Origin: Botryosphaeria dothidea
Taxonomy: Eukaryota; Ascomycota; Dothideomycetes; Botryosphaeriales; Botryosphaeriaceae
DNA: 64,000 bases
Reading direction: 5' to 3'
Assembly: GCA_011503125.2 (NCBI GenBank)
Contig: WWBZ02000073.1
Span: forward strand, 3,286,001-3,350,000
Positions 24,671 to 35,745 of the stretch are shown piece by piece (the stretch's first letter is position 1; the number at the start of each line of letters is the position of its first letter). The position numbers and the translations under genes were made by a program. Under the pieces are notes generated by a model that was given only the letters and a program-made list of their open reading frames with translations, searched no databases and had not been told where the DNA came from.

Positions 24671-25079
24671 ACTCGCTCTCTAATTAGTACTTCTATCTAC
24701 CGGGCACCTATAAGGTTAATACGAAGATTACTTTTACTACGTAAGATATAGAAAGCTAATACTAGTACTTAACGAAGTAGTCTAGTAATATAAAAAGTAA
24801 TAATAGCTTTCGAAGGGGTAGGTAAAGATTACTAAAATAACGTCTAGATACCTCGGTACGTCGAATACTATATAAAGAGATATAAAAGAAGAATAGCTTT
24901 AGATAGTAGAATATATTATACGTATATCCGGGCTTATAACTATTAAATTATAATTACTCGTATTATTAGATAATAAGTAGTATAAGAAGAAGAATAGATA
25001 ACTTTATAGCCTCTTATATAGTAGCTATCTAGTAAATTTTCGCTATTAATTCTTAGTATAATAAGACCCTATTTCTTCT
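24671..25079. other. AT-rich RIPed sequence, unclassified
   Basis: Sequence between LINE copies 2 and 3, with no surviving coding similarity I can name. By position it should be the 5' leader or LTR of the minus-strand copia element, displaced by LINE copy 2. I could not find its partner LTR. Confidence 0.4.
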
Positions 25080-28000
25080 AATAGTTTATAGTCTAATAGT
25101 ATAACCGCTCTAAGATACTATATCCTTATAAATAATCTTATCGAAATAGCTACTATAGCTAATCTTAACCTAGCTCTTCTAAGAAGTACTATTACGAGAA
25201 GAGAGGGTAGTAGCGAGAGTACTCTAGACCTTATCTTTATTATATAGTAGCTAGAGAAGAGAATTCTTAGTTACGGAGCTAGTTAGAAGCTTAAATTATT
25301 CTCTAACTACCTACCTATCCTTACTATACTCGATTTTTTTCTTACCCCCGCGGAACTACGTCTTTTAAAGCCCTAGTAGAAGAAAGTAGACTAGAAGAGA
25401 ACTAATAATATACTCTAATTAAAGCTTAAATACCTTAAAGTAGCCTCTCTTAATACTAAAGTAGACTTAGATTACTTTACTATACTACTCTAGAAGACTA
25501 TCTAAAGAATAATCTAAGAGACTATTCTAATAGCGAGACTCTCGCTCTAGGCCTCTATATAATAGATAAAAGAGTATTCGGATCTAGTATACTAGACTAG
25601 AGTAGCTAGAAGAAAGTAGATAGCTATAGAAAGAGAGGAGAACTAAATAGTTTACTAAACTATTACTAATAGTAAGAAGAGGTAGATTAGAAGAGATAGA
25701 ATAAAAGTATAGCGTAGAATAGTAGCTAAGATTACCTTAGATCTATCTATACTCTAGAAGCTCTTAAAGTAAGTAAGAATAAAAGTATAAGAACTACTAG
25801 CTCTATTCTAGTTTCTATCTCTCTAGAGAGTAGATAGATAACTATACTACGATAATCTAGCTAAGGTAGAAATTCTTATTAACTAGTTCTTCCCTCCTCC
25901 TAGGGCTACCGACCTCTTAAATCTAGATAGATATATATATCTAGAGCTAGTAGAGATTCTCTAAGGCGTTATCGAAGAGTAGGTCCTCTATACTATTAAG
26001 AAGCTTCCCCCGAATAAGATACTAGGCCTAGATAAGATTATTAATAGGTTTCTAAAGTAGTGCGCTTAGATACTAAGCGGACTACTTACTAGGCTCTTCT
26101 AGAAATACCTCGTACTTAGATACTATCTTAGATAGTTTAAAAGCTCTATTACCGTAGTTCTAAGGAAACTATAGAGGGATAACTATATTAAAGCTAAGTT
26201 ATTTAGACTAATTACTTTACTTAATACGCTAGGGAAGCTACTTAAGAGGATTATAGTAGATCGGATCTTCTAGGCGACTAAAGCCTATAAACTACTTTCT
26301 AATATATAGATAGGAGCTAGGAGAAATAGGTTAGTAGTAGTAGCTCTTAACCTACTTACGGAATAGATCTATACTATCTAGGCGTAAGATTCTAGGCTAG
26401 TAGTCTTAGTTCTTAGCCTAGACATCTTAGAGGTATACGATTATATATTCTATAAGAGACTCCTCTATAATATAAGGATGGCGAGGCTCCCCGAATAGGT
26501 AGAAAGATTTACGCACTCCTTCCTATAGGACCGGACTACTTAGCTATCTTTTAGAGACTTTACTAGCCCGCTAATCTAGACCTTAACCGGAATTCCCTAG
26601 AGATCCTCTCTATTCCTAATCCTCTACCTATTCTTTACCTTTAATCTACTTATATAGCTACGTAGAAGTAATACCTTCCCCCTTAGATTCGTCGATAATA
26701 CTAATATCCTAGCCTTTAGTAGATTTATAGAATAAAACTATAGGATACTAGAGGGAGTATACTAAGTTTACGAGCACTAGGCAGCTACCTACGGGTTAGC
26801 GTTCTCGCTAGATAAGTACTACCTTATTTACTTTATAAGAAAGCCGAGGAGATTTAATATAGTAGTAGATATCCGCATCCCTAGATTTGCTGGACACCTA
26901 GAGCCTACGATAAAGATCCTAGGAATCTACGTAGATAATAAGCTTAGATAGGGACCCTATATTAGGGAAATAGAAGCTAAGGCAATTAAATAGTATATAT
27001 CTCTCTCCCGACTCGCAGCATCTACCTAGGGAGCCTTATTTACTAAAGCCCGCCACATCTATACGGCCGTGGTAAGGCCAGCCCTTACTTATAGCTATAG
27101 AGTATAGCATGCCCCGGAGGGGACCCTAGGGTGGAGGAAAACAGCCATCTAGCTACTATAGAAGATCTAAAACCAGTGCCTACGCACTATCTTAGGAGCG
27201 TATAAGTTAACTAGTATATAAACCTTAGAGTATAAGACGGGGATTCCCCTACTCTTATTATACCTAGATAAACTAGTACTAGCCTAAACTATTAGAGCTA
27301 GAGATAGCCTAGCTGCAGTAGTAGTAGAGGAAACTTACCAGAGTATTAAATAGATAGCTAGGGCTACTCTAAGTACTAGAGGTGCCGCTAGCCTAGCTAG
27401 GAGATCCCTACTTAGGAAAAAGGCAAACTCCCTCTTTTACTGCTACCCCCCTACCTACTAGAGCCTCCTAGAGCGAACAAGACTACGTATAGTATATAGG
27501 AACAAGTGGAAGGAGAGATGGATAAAGTTTACTAGCCAAGGAAAGCAAGGCAAGCTAGTAGCCCAAAGTACATAGTAGAACCCGAAAATCAGACAAATCT
27601 ACAGCGAACTATCCAAGCCACAGAGCACACTCGCCACTCTACTACGTATAGAGCATATTAGACTAGAGGACTTTCTCTCTAGGCGCAAGGTACCAGGGCA
27701 CCTTAGCCCTGCCTGCCCATGCGGCTAGCATAGATAAACCCCAAAGCATATCCTCCTCTTCTACCCCGACTTCTAATAGGGTAGGGCATAGATGCTCTAA
27801 AAGGCAGGAACTACGGACTACTATTCCCTCCTCTTAACGAAGAAGGGGATCAAAGCAGCGATAGACTAGTTCTTACGCCTAGGGCTGCTTAAGCAATTTA
27901 GCCTAGCAAGAGAACTAATCTAGGAGGGTAACTAGGAAGAGGAGCCAGGAGGACCACTAGGACTACCAGGACCACTAGGACCCGGACAACTACGAGGATA

Positions 28001-28232
28001 AGGACTGAAGGGATAGGTCTAGTAGGTGAATATAGGGCTGCTATAGTAGCCGCTACCGGTAAGAAGGAAAAACAGAACTAGTATAGGATAGTATGCCTAG
28101 AGAGAGAGGAGGGGTTTTGCTAGGCGAAAAGGTTTTCCCCCTCGTGTAAAATAATAATAGATAGCCAGCCCCGCATGGACCCGTAAGGGAGCTATATCGG
28201 GAAGAAATGAATTTATCTATCTATCTATCTAT
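25080..28232 (+). mobile_element. LINE copy 3, 5'-truncated
   Basis: Same element as copies 1 and 2, starting within the endonuclease region (alignable with copy 2 from about position 21,510) and running to the same (TATC)n tail. A 5' truncation is typical of LINE insertion. RT remnants include TGIP near 26,590 and FVDNTNIL near 26,690. The last 1.5 kb keeps more CA/TG and GC than the rest and contains long readable stretches such as PLLLYLD near 27,260. No clear target duplication could be matched. This copy forms the edge of the repeat block. Confidence 0.88.
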
Positions 28233-28897
28233 AGTTCTTGATTCTCTCTACTTAGATACGTAATAACATGTATTAGATCCAGAAGCTCGGGAGTTAGTGC
28301 TAGCGCTTAGATGGGGGCGAAGAACACTCTAAGGAGCTTGCTGAAATTGAAATGCGGGGACTTTGATTGCGCAGAGGGAGATCCGTGTTGGTCGGCCCAG
28401 ATGAGAAGGGTTTGAGAAGGCTGGTGGCCAGCCTTCCCAGAGCCCCTCCTGATCGGCTGTGCTCTTGCGTTAGCAAACGCTTAGACCCGTTGCGAGTATG
28501 GAGATAATTACTTCCCTGTGCCAGCGCCTTTACGCATACCATACAAGAAAACACATTGTGTGGAATTTCTTTCCCAAAGGTCCGGTTGGGTGCATATAGA
28601 CAATCAACTCCCCGAAACTGGTTTAGACTATCATCGCGCCTCAATTTCGCTGAGATATACAGCGGTATTCATTTTCATGTTTTAAGGGCGCTAAAAAGGC
28701 CTCCGCAGATGCAGATGTTCCGCTTGAGACGTACCTGCCAGAGGTGAGAACAAGCGAGGCGCTAACGCCGGGTAGGCTTTGTGCGCACAGGCCTGCGAGA
28801 TTTACAACACCGCGGCTCTAGGTACTGCGCATTCATCAACAACTCATCGCACTGCTTTCAAACACCTTTTCAGCGCTTCTTCCTATTCACAAGTAAC

Positions 28898-28960
28898 ATG
28901 GAGACCAGCAACAGCTCTTCGACGGACACTAAAGGCAGTACAGCTCCGGCTGCTGGCAAG
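28898..28960 (+). other. Possible orphan first exon
   Basis: An ATG in a favourable context (CACAAGTAACATGG) opens a 21-codon frame rich in Ser/Thr/Ala that ends at AAG|GTATGTG, a good fungal 5' splice site. One downstream acceptor is TTCTACGCAG at 29,091-29,100, but the resulting peptide ends after 18 further codons and resembles nothing. The start resembles N-termini of some fungal class III alcohol dehydrogenases, but no second exon of such a gene follows. It could be the leftover 5' end of a gene lost at the repeat border, or chance. Confidence 0.2.
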
Positions 28961-30109
28961 GTATGTGATGAGCACATTCCCCTTTTGCCTCTAGGTCACT
29001 CGTCCCACCATTTCCTAATACTTTAAATCCATGTTCGAGTGAGTCAGGTTAGATTTAGGTAGCATTGTTAGCATTGCACTGCCGGCTGATTTCTACGCAG
29101 AAGCGGAGACGCCGTGGCGATGGAATCCTCATCTGCTGCCGTTCATCCCGCCGTTGATTTTTGAAAGGAGGATCCCGGAAGTCCAAACAAGCACCAGCGG
29201 AGTCCTTCTCTCCAGACCAATTCGAATAGATGCATGAAATGCATGCCGACACACCGCGGTTGGCCCACTCGAGATTCATCCCTTTTCTGTTTTCTTCCTT
29301 TGTTCCCAAACCTGTCGCATCGCGGAAGAAGCTGATCTCGACGAAGACCAGTCTTGGGAATGGAATTGGGATCAGATACGGATCTGTATAGTAACTTTCA
29401 ACTTCATGGTACGACTCACCGAGTTTTTTTTAGAGCTTTGTCTCTTCTCATATTTTTGAGTCCATTACAAAGAAAGTAGCTATCGTATAAATATATAAGA
29501 CACAACATGTCAAGTAGATGATACACCCTGGTACATTACATCAATTTACCGACCCAAGTAAGGCTGAAGCACCAATGCTCAGAGTTTCATCGATGGATAC
29601 CGCCGCTCGCGTGGGCTTGGCCGCCATGGATGGCCGGGCTGACTGCTGACCATTGAGTTGTGTGGCGAAGCCGTTCTGTCAGGCTGAGCCCAGCAACCGA
29701 CTAATAAATATCCTCTCCCACCTCACAGGATCATACATTTCCTTCGAATTAAGGGATAAGAAATTTCAACTACTCTTGTTATCCTTGACACTTGTAATCT
29801 CCTTCAAGGAACGCCTGCCACTCTGCTCTTCTGTCTGGTCGGTTACCCTCGAGACTAATCATCACCCGTGATCCACCATTCGACGTCTTGCCCCAAGGCC
29901 CAGGGTACTACTTTACTTCCTGCTTCCCCTCCCCACCTTTAGGGTGGAATTATTCTCATCTTATTCCAATTGCGGTGCTACTCTTCGACGGATTTTGCTC
30001 AAGAAAAAAAAGCTTCCAGCTTCCAAAATAGGTTAATCAATCCCCGTCTCTGGGGGCTCTTGTACTGACACGGTCATCGGCTAGAAGAAGAAAGAGGTCC
30101 TCAGTAGAT

Positions 30110-30460
30110 ATGACGATATCCTCCCGTTCTGTTTTCGTTAGCGACGAGATCAATATCGTTGAGATCGTCGTCGCATTCGGCGCTGGTGTCATATCGATCA
30201 GCCTCGCTTACGCCACCTGGCGCTCTGTCAATGCAGCGCAGGGTGCTCAAGGTACAGCATCATTCAAAAAGTACAGTGCCCGAGATATTAATTCGATTCC
30301 AAGATCCCGAGTCTCACGAATTTGTGTTCAAGTTCGGCATGGAACGCAGGAGACGCTAGAGCTTCAGACGGAGCTTGGGGCTGTCGCGCACGCTTTCCAG
30401 GCTCGCAGTTTCCATGGGCGCATCGGGGCATGTTTTAATGGGAATACTAGATTCGATTAA
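30110..30460 (+). CDS. Hypothetical small membrane protein or gene fragment
   Basis: The 116-codon frame starts MTISSRSVFVSDEINIVEIV and holds one probable transmembrane segment at residues 18-36 (VEIVVAFGAGVISISLAYA), followed by ATWRS. After residue 44 the text loses protein-like character. Another frame over 30,240-30,359 reads more naturally (PEILIRFQDPESHEFVFKFG). That pattern suggests a frameshift or an unspliced intron near 30,240 in a small fungal gene. I do not recognise the family. Confidence 0.3.
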   Translation: MTISSRSVFVSDEINIVEIVVAFGAGVISISLAYATWRSVNAAQGAQGTASFKKYSARDINSIPRSRVSRICVQVRHGTQETLELQTELGAVAHAFQARSFHGRIGACFNGNTRFD

Positions 30461-31124
30461 CATTGCATAGTCAATTCATCACCAAAGCAACAGTTTCTCT
30501 CAGTCAAGTGAAGAAGCATTTCCCGTTCATTACGCTGTCTATCATCAACCCGCCCTTTCCGTCAAACCCATGCGCGCAATGAAAGTGAACGGAGGCGGCG
30601 GAACCCCAGCAGACATGAGAAGAGTTCCCATTAACGAGCCTTCATCTTTTGCACCACTGTATCTTCGTGCTCAAAGATAAGGAAACTTCTCCGAAACCGT
30701 AGGCAGAAAAAAGAAATTACCGCTCACCCTCCTTCCTCTGAGCACAATTTCGCTCTATACCGTCCGCTTTATCCTCACTGAAAGCAGTAGTCTTTCGCCA
30801 TGAGTATCTCTATATGCCCGCTGATAAGATGGAGATGAGTAGAAGAAGGAAAAAAAACCGAAACGTCAGTAAGAAAAAGGTCAAAAGAAATCTTTTAGGA
30901 GGGCGGCCCTTTCCGCTGGCTGCAAGTCGTAAGTGTTTTGTTGCAGCGCATTACGCTCCATTCCGTAAATGTCAGCATCAAGCATCGAGTCGTTTTGTCG
31001 TAGTCTTTTGAGATACCGCAATCGTTTCGTCCAGACGTCCACTTTCCGCAATCGCCGTCGTCACCTTGGATTTTCGCATCCGGCACTGCGGGATCCAGTC
31101 AATCCAGTCCGCGCAGGACCTTGT

Positions 31125-34100
31125 TCAGCGGAACAGACTCTTCAACGCCTCCAACCTCTTCTTCGCCGCCTCCTCCTTATCCAGCTTCGCATTCCTGTTC
31201 ATACTCAGATCCGCTAGATCCTTTTTCTTCGCCTGCAACTCCAACATCCTCTCCTCAAAGCTGTCATTCATTACGAACCGTGTAATCGTGACCTCCCTCT
31301 TCTGGCCCAACCGGTGCACGCGATCCACCGCCTGCGCCTCGGCTGCCGGGTTGTACTGCGGCTCCATAACGTAGGCCTTGCTGCCACTCGTCAAATTCAA
31401 GCCGAGGCCGCCGGCGTTGATCGAGATGAGCATAATCTGAACGGTCGGGTCATCGCGGAAGGCATCCAGGGCGGCGGTGCGCTTGCGGCGCGTCATAGTT
31501 CCGTCCAGGCGGGTGTATTTCAGGGCGTTGTCCTCAAAGGCGATGCTGATGAGGTCGAGGTATGACGTCCAGCCGGAGAAGACGACGCTCTTAATGGGCG
31601 GCTCCTGCGGGTGCGCGTCGCTCCATGCTTTGCTCTTGAGCAATTCCTCGATTAAAGCCTTGACTTTAGTGTGCGGGCCGCCGTACCGCCCAAGTTGCTT
31701 TGAGAGCCGAGGATTGTCTCGTACCCTTTGTCGAGCAGCCTCATCTCGGTCAGCATCAGCCTGGGTGAGAGGAAAGAGAGTCTGCGGGACGTATGTGCCG
31801 CAGAGGGGACAGGTCATCCAGTAATTGGGTTCGGCGCGCTTCTTCATACGCTGCTTGAACTCATCGAGGCAGTTGGGACAGACGATCTGATAGCACGGCG
31901 TCATGAAGCCGATGTTGACGTCTCTCTCTTTCTTAATCCCCTCGCTTTCGTCATCCGATGAGTCGGCCTCCTCGGGGTTGAAACCGGTCGAAGAGCCGAT
32001 GGTCTGGTCGCAAATGCCGCAGTGGTGCATATCACTCTCTCGCAGGAGATGCAGCATGTCATATGCTTGCTCCTTCGTGATGCTCGGCTTCCGATCCTCT
32101 TCTTCATCATCGTCGCCGAGCTCAATTGCGTTATCCGATGACAATCCTTCCGCCAGCTTCATATCTTCGTTGCTCAGCATCTCTGAGCCATGGGCGCAAA
32201 TCATACGCAGCCGACCCATGGCTCGCAGGATATGGCCCATCTGATTCTTGGCTAGCTTATCGCGGCCGTCCGTGATAGACTTCATCCGAGCAGCCGTATC
32301 CTGAGCGAAGAACCTGTATAGCTTGCGCTCCTCCGGAGAGAAATTAAGACGCACGATACGGTCTTGTCGGGGTGGAAGATCGATACGGTCCTTAAGACGG
32401 CGTAGAGTAATCGAATCAACGAGGATACGAAGCTTGGGGAGGATATCCGGATCAGCATTCTTAAACGGCGTAAGAATGTACTGAGTAAACCCGCCCTTAT
32501 CATCAAATGGCTTGATCCTTAGGAACTTGATTAACGCGCCTAAGTCATCCAAGCGGTTCTGAACAGGGGTTCCGGTCACTGCCCAACGGCGTTGTGCCAA
32601 CAGAGCACACGTAGCGACTGACTGCTTGGTAGCGGTGCTTCGAATCATGTGCGCCTCATCCAAAACGATACGGAACCAGTTGATAAAGGCAAGAGGCGTT
32701 TTCGAAGCAGGTTTACCGTGGTCGGCGGCAACAACGCTATAAGTCGTAATGACCAGATCAAAGCTAGCGAGCTTCTGAACGTCGGCAACTCGGTTGGGTC
32801 CATGGTAGATATAGTATGACATGGACTTATCCTTGACATGCAGCTTGACTTGCTCTTCCCAATTGGCTACCGTACTCACAGGACAAATGAGCAAAGTGGC
32901 TTTGGAATTGCACTTGATAAGCGGTGCGCCCGGAGTCTGTGGCGGCTTCATCTTGGACCAGTTCGAGGCCTCGCCCAACGTGGTAGCAACAAGCGAAAGG
33001 ATACTCAAGGTCTTTCCAAGGCCCATCATATCTGCTAGTATTCCGCCTCGTGTAGGAGCGGGCTTGGAGCGAGACTCTTGGCCAGTAATGATGTTGTAGA
33101 AGTAGCGTTCGCCATTGCCGCGCAGCTTTAGCTTCCAAAGGGAGTTCTTATCAGTGTCGCTTGCACTATCATCCGCCTCTCGCGACGTCATAAAATGCAA
33201 AGCTTGCTTCTGGTGTGCCAAGAGATCCGTAGCAACGATATTTGGCTGGTCCATCTGTGGGATCTCGTCCGATTTCGTAAGAGAGTCGAACATGCTGATG
33301 ACGTCTGAGCGAACTTCCTCCACGGTCCTGGCAACAAATCCATAGCCCGACTGGGTACCGTTGCTACCTGATGCCACCTGGGTGCGCGGCGCGGCGGCCT
33401 TGATAGCCTGCGGGTTGTCATAGGGAATCCTGCCGATGTTGATGGTGGGTTCGCGGAGCCAAATTTGCTTTTGGCTAAGCATGCGGCCAATGTTCTTAGC
33501 ATGTTTGCGAGGCGCAAAGAGATGGACGTTCAAAGGCATGCGTTTAGATACGGCTGATCCAGGACTTTCACCAGATGTCCTCTTCCGAGAATCCAAGCGA
33601 GCTTCGAGCCGAACATTGAGGAGCTTGTTGTCCATAAGATTCGCGAGACCTAGTGCCCCAAGCGCATCAACACGCGCAAAGTCTCGGCCGCAAGGGTCGC
33701 TAACGGATATGAGGATGTTGTTGGCTGCGGGACGACGGCGGAGCGAGACTTTTAACGCAGGCCAAGCATTAGCGGTGCCTTGGAAGCTGGTGGGCTTTGG
33801 GCCCGGGACCATAAAGGCTGAGATGAAGACACCCTCAAGCTTCCCGAGGCAAATCTCTTCGTCACCACTATCTTTGACAGGAACGAGATCGTCATCATCA
33901 TCTGCGGGCATTTGTTAGTGGAGATGTTTCGTCAAGATAGTGGCAAGTCGGTTACCAGCGGTGAGATCCACAACGGCAGAAGACGCCGGCGGTGGACCAG
34001 CTTCTTTCTCGCCTTCCTTCCTCTGCTCAGTCATATAATCTCCCAGCACAGTGCTCTTGCCACTTCCTTCGAATGCAGCTTTGCGACCGTCTTGCTCGTC

Positions 34101-34499
34101 AGAGAGCTCACGCTTTTGCTTCTTGACCGGCTGATCCTCACGGCGCTGGATGCCATGCATGCGCTCAATCATGGATCCCATGCCGGGAACATCCTCAGCC
34201 GAAGCCAGGGTAGAGCCATCTTCGGGTTGAGTTGACTCAGTTCGTGAGCGCTTGGCGGCCTTGGGGTTCAGTAGGGCTCTCGGATCGTAGGCAAACTGAG
34301 AGGCTTGAGAGGCGATGCTGTTGGCGCCTTGCGAGGAAGAGCGTGAAGTGTCTTGGCCTTGGTCTTGTGAGGTCAGCTCAGGGTTTTGTGAAAGTGAGGG
34401 CAACGGTGACGTTGAGGTAATTTGTGGTGTGTTGGTGTTGGGTATGTTTTCAGTCAGATCAAGTATGAAGGGCTCGCGGCTAGCTGGTTGAGCCTCCAT
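31125..34499 (-). CDS. SNF2-family ATPase with RING finger (Rad5/HLTF-like)
   Basis: Two exons, 34,499-33,956 and 33,901-31,125, with a 54-bp intron (GTAACC...CCACTAAC...CGCAG); predicted 1,106 aa. Splicing gives VVDLTADDDDDLVPV, so the ATG at 33,911 is intronic. Domains in order: a disordered Ser/Gln-rich N-terminus (1-180); a divergent HIRAN-like region (about 195-290); SNF2 ATPase with Walker A GLGKT (about 475-479) and DEAH (about 596-599); a RING insert with CGIC, TPCYQIVCPNC and CPLC (about 809-882); and helicase C with SGWTSYLDLI, INAGGLGLNLT and QAVDRVHRLGQ (about 930-1,050). A RING between the two ATPase lobes is the Rad5/HLTF/Rad16 layout, in which DNA-translocating ATPases also act as ubiquitin ligases in DNA-damage tolerance or repair. 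Which subfamily this is cannot be settled by eye. The RING position usually held by His is Gln here. Confidence 0.88.
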
Positions 34500-35745
34500 G
34501 GTAAGAAGAAAGCAGATGGCTATGTGTCGAGGTGGATGAGGGTGGAGGGTTGAGAGAGGAAGATGGAAGGAGGATGGAAAGAGGATGAGGAAGAAAAGAA
34601 GAAAAGCTGTGATGGACAACACAGTAGAAAGTACGTCTCGGAGGGCAGGAATGGAAGGAAGAAAATCAGATGGCCACGTGAATGCCCGCAAAGGCTTTGA
34701 AATAAGCCTATGGCAAGTGAAGGGAGACAGCGCAGGGTCCAGAAAGGGTTAACATGGGGATTAAAGACGCAGCCGAGCCGGACAGGGAAGAGCGGACGTT
34801 CATAGTATGGAGAATCAAAGATGATCCCAAGAGGCGACCGCACAGGAAGGAAAATAAAAAAGAATTACCCTTACTTTTCTTGAAGGCTTTCGGGTTTAGT
34901 AGCTGTGCTGGGTTCATGTTGAACAATCCGGCAGGCTGAATAAGGATCAGGTACAGGCAGAATAGATGTACGGAGCTTCGCGTAGCCGCCTTGGGTTGGA
35001 TTTGCAACGATGGTCCGTGGTATGCGGTGCAGGAGAACGTGGGGAACAGGTGATCGGTCAGCGCGGTGGCGGGTCGGGAGATGGGGGATCGAAGTGCGGG
35101 CGGGCTTTCATGTTCAAGCAGGCGGAAAGCATCTCAAGGGAGAGTGCACGGTGAAGGTGAGAACGCTCGCTAATCGGCCCCGGTCATGGCGTGGAGCCGG
35201 GGATTGCTGGAGAAAGCGTGGTAGCTGCGACCAGCGGCGCGTCACGTCGAGCGTCGCCATCATCGTTCGAGTCCGCTTGCGCTAACCATATCGAGTATAG
35301 TGCGGGTCTCGAGAACGTCTTCACTTCACCAGCGCTGAATCTCCGACCTCAAAGCGTTTATAACATCGTTTCAACTTGCCTCAATCTTGCACAACTTTCG
35401 AGCTCGCTGCAGATAGACTCAGAGTACCCATCCAGACAATGCTAATATTCTCTCTACACCAAACGAGTTGCCATTCTAATGCAATTCTGTGCAATCCGAG
35501 TATATTCAGACATGCTATTTTTTGCGTCCCGCCATATGTGCCTGATCTCTCCATCCAGTACACCAAAAGAAGCCGCAAACGCCAATGCCAGTGGAGCCGT
35601 ACAGGGTTTTTCGTGATTTTTTCCCAGTGCCATAGGTATACAACTTTGTCCACCAGACGAGCAAGAACGCCGCCGATGCTCCTCTAAAGGAACAAGAGAA
35701 AAAAGAAAAAAATGTATCCAAGAATAGATCCATGCAGTGCCCACC
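34500..35745. other. Intergenic; helicase promoter and PI4-kinase 3' flank
   Basis: No supported gene. The minus strand upstream of the helicase has pyrimidine-rich leader sequence. A short minus-strand open segment starting at about 34,918 (MNPAQLLNPKAFKK, ending at a GTAAGG donor) echoes the LLNPKA motif of the helicase N-terminus but cannot be joined to it in frame. Confidence 0.5.

Larger units (their letters stand above)
28233..31124. other. Intergenic, transition from the RIPed block to gene-rich DNA
   Basis: Composition switches abruptly to balanced GC at about 28,260. I see no convincing conserved gene in these 2.9 kb. Two weak coding candidates are listed separately (28,898-28,960 and 30,110-30,460). 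The remainder shows only short non-conserved frames. Confidence 0.55.

Noticed and set aside
33911..33918. ATG at 33,911 as the start of the helicase
   Set aside because: It lies within a 54-bp intron. Splicing joins VVDLTA to DDDDDLVPV in frame with a 181-codon upstream exon starting at 34,499.
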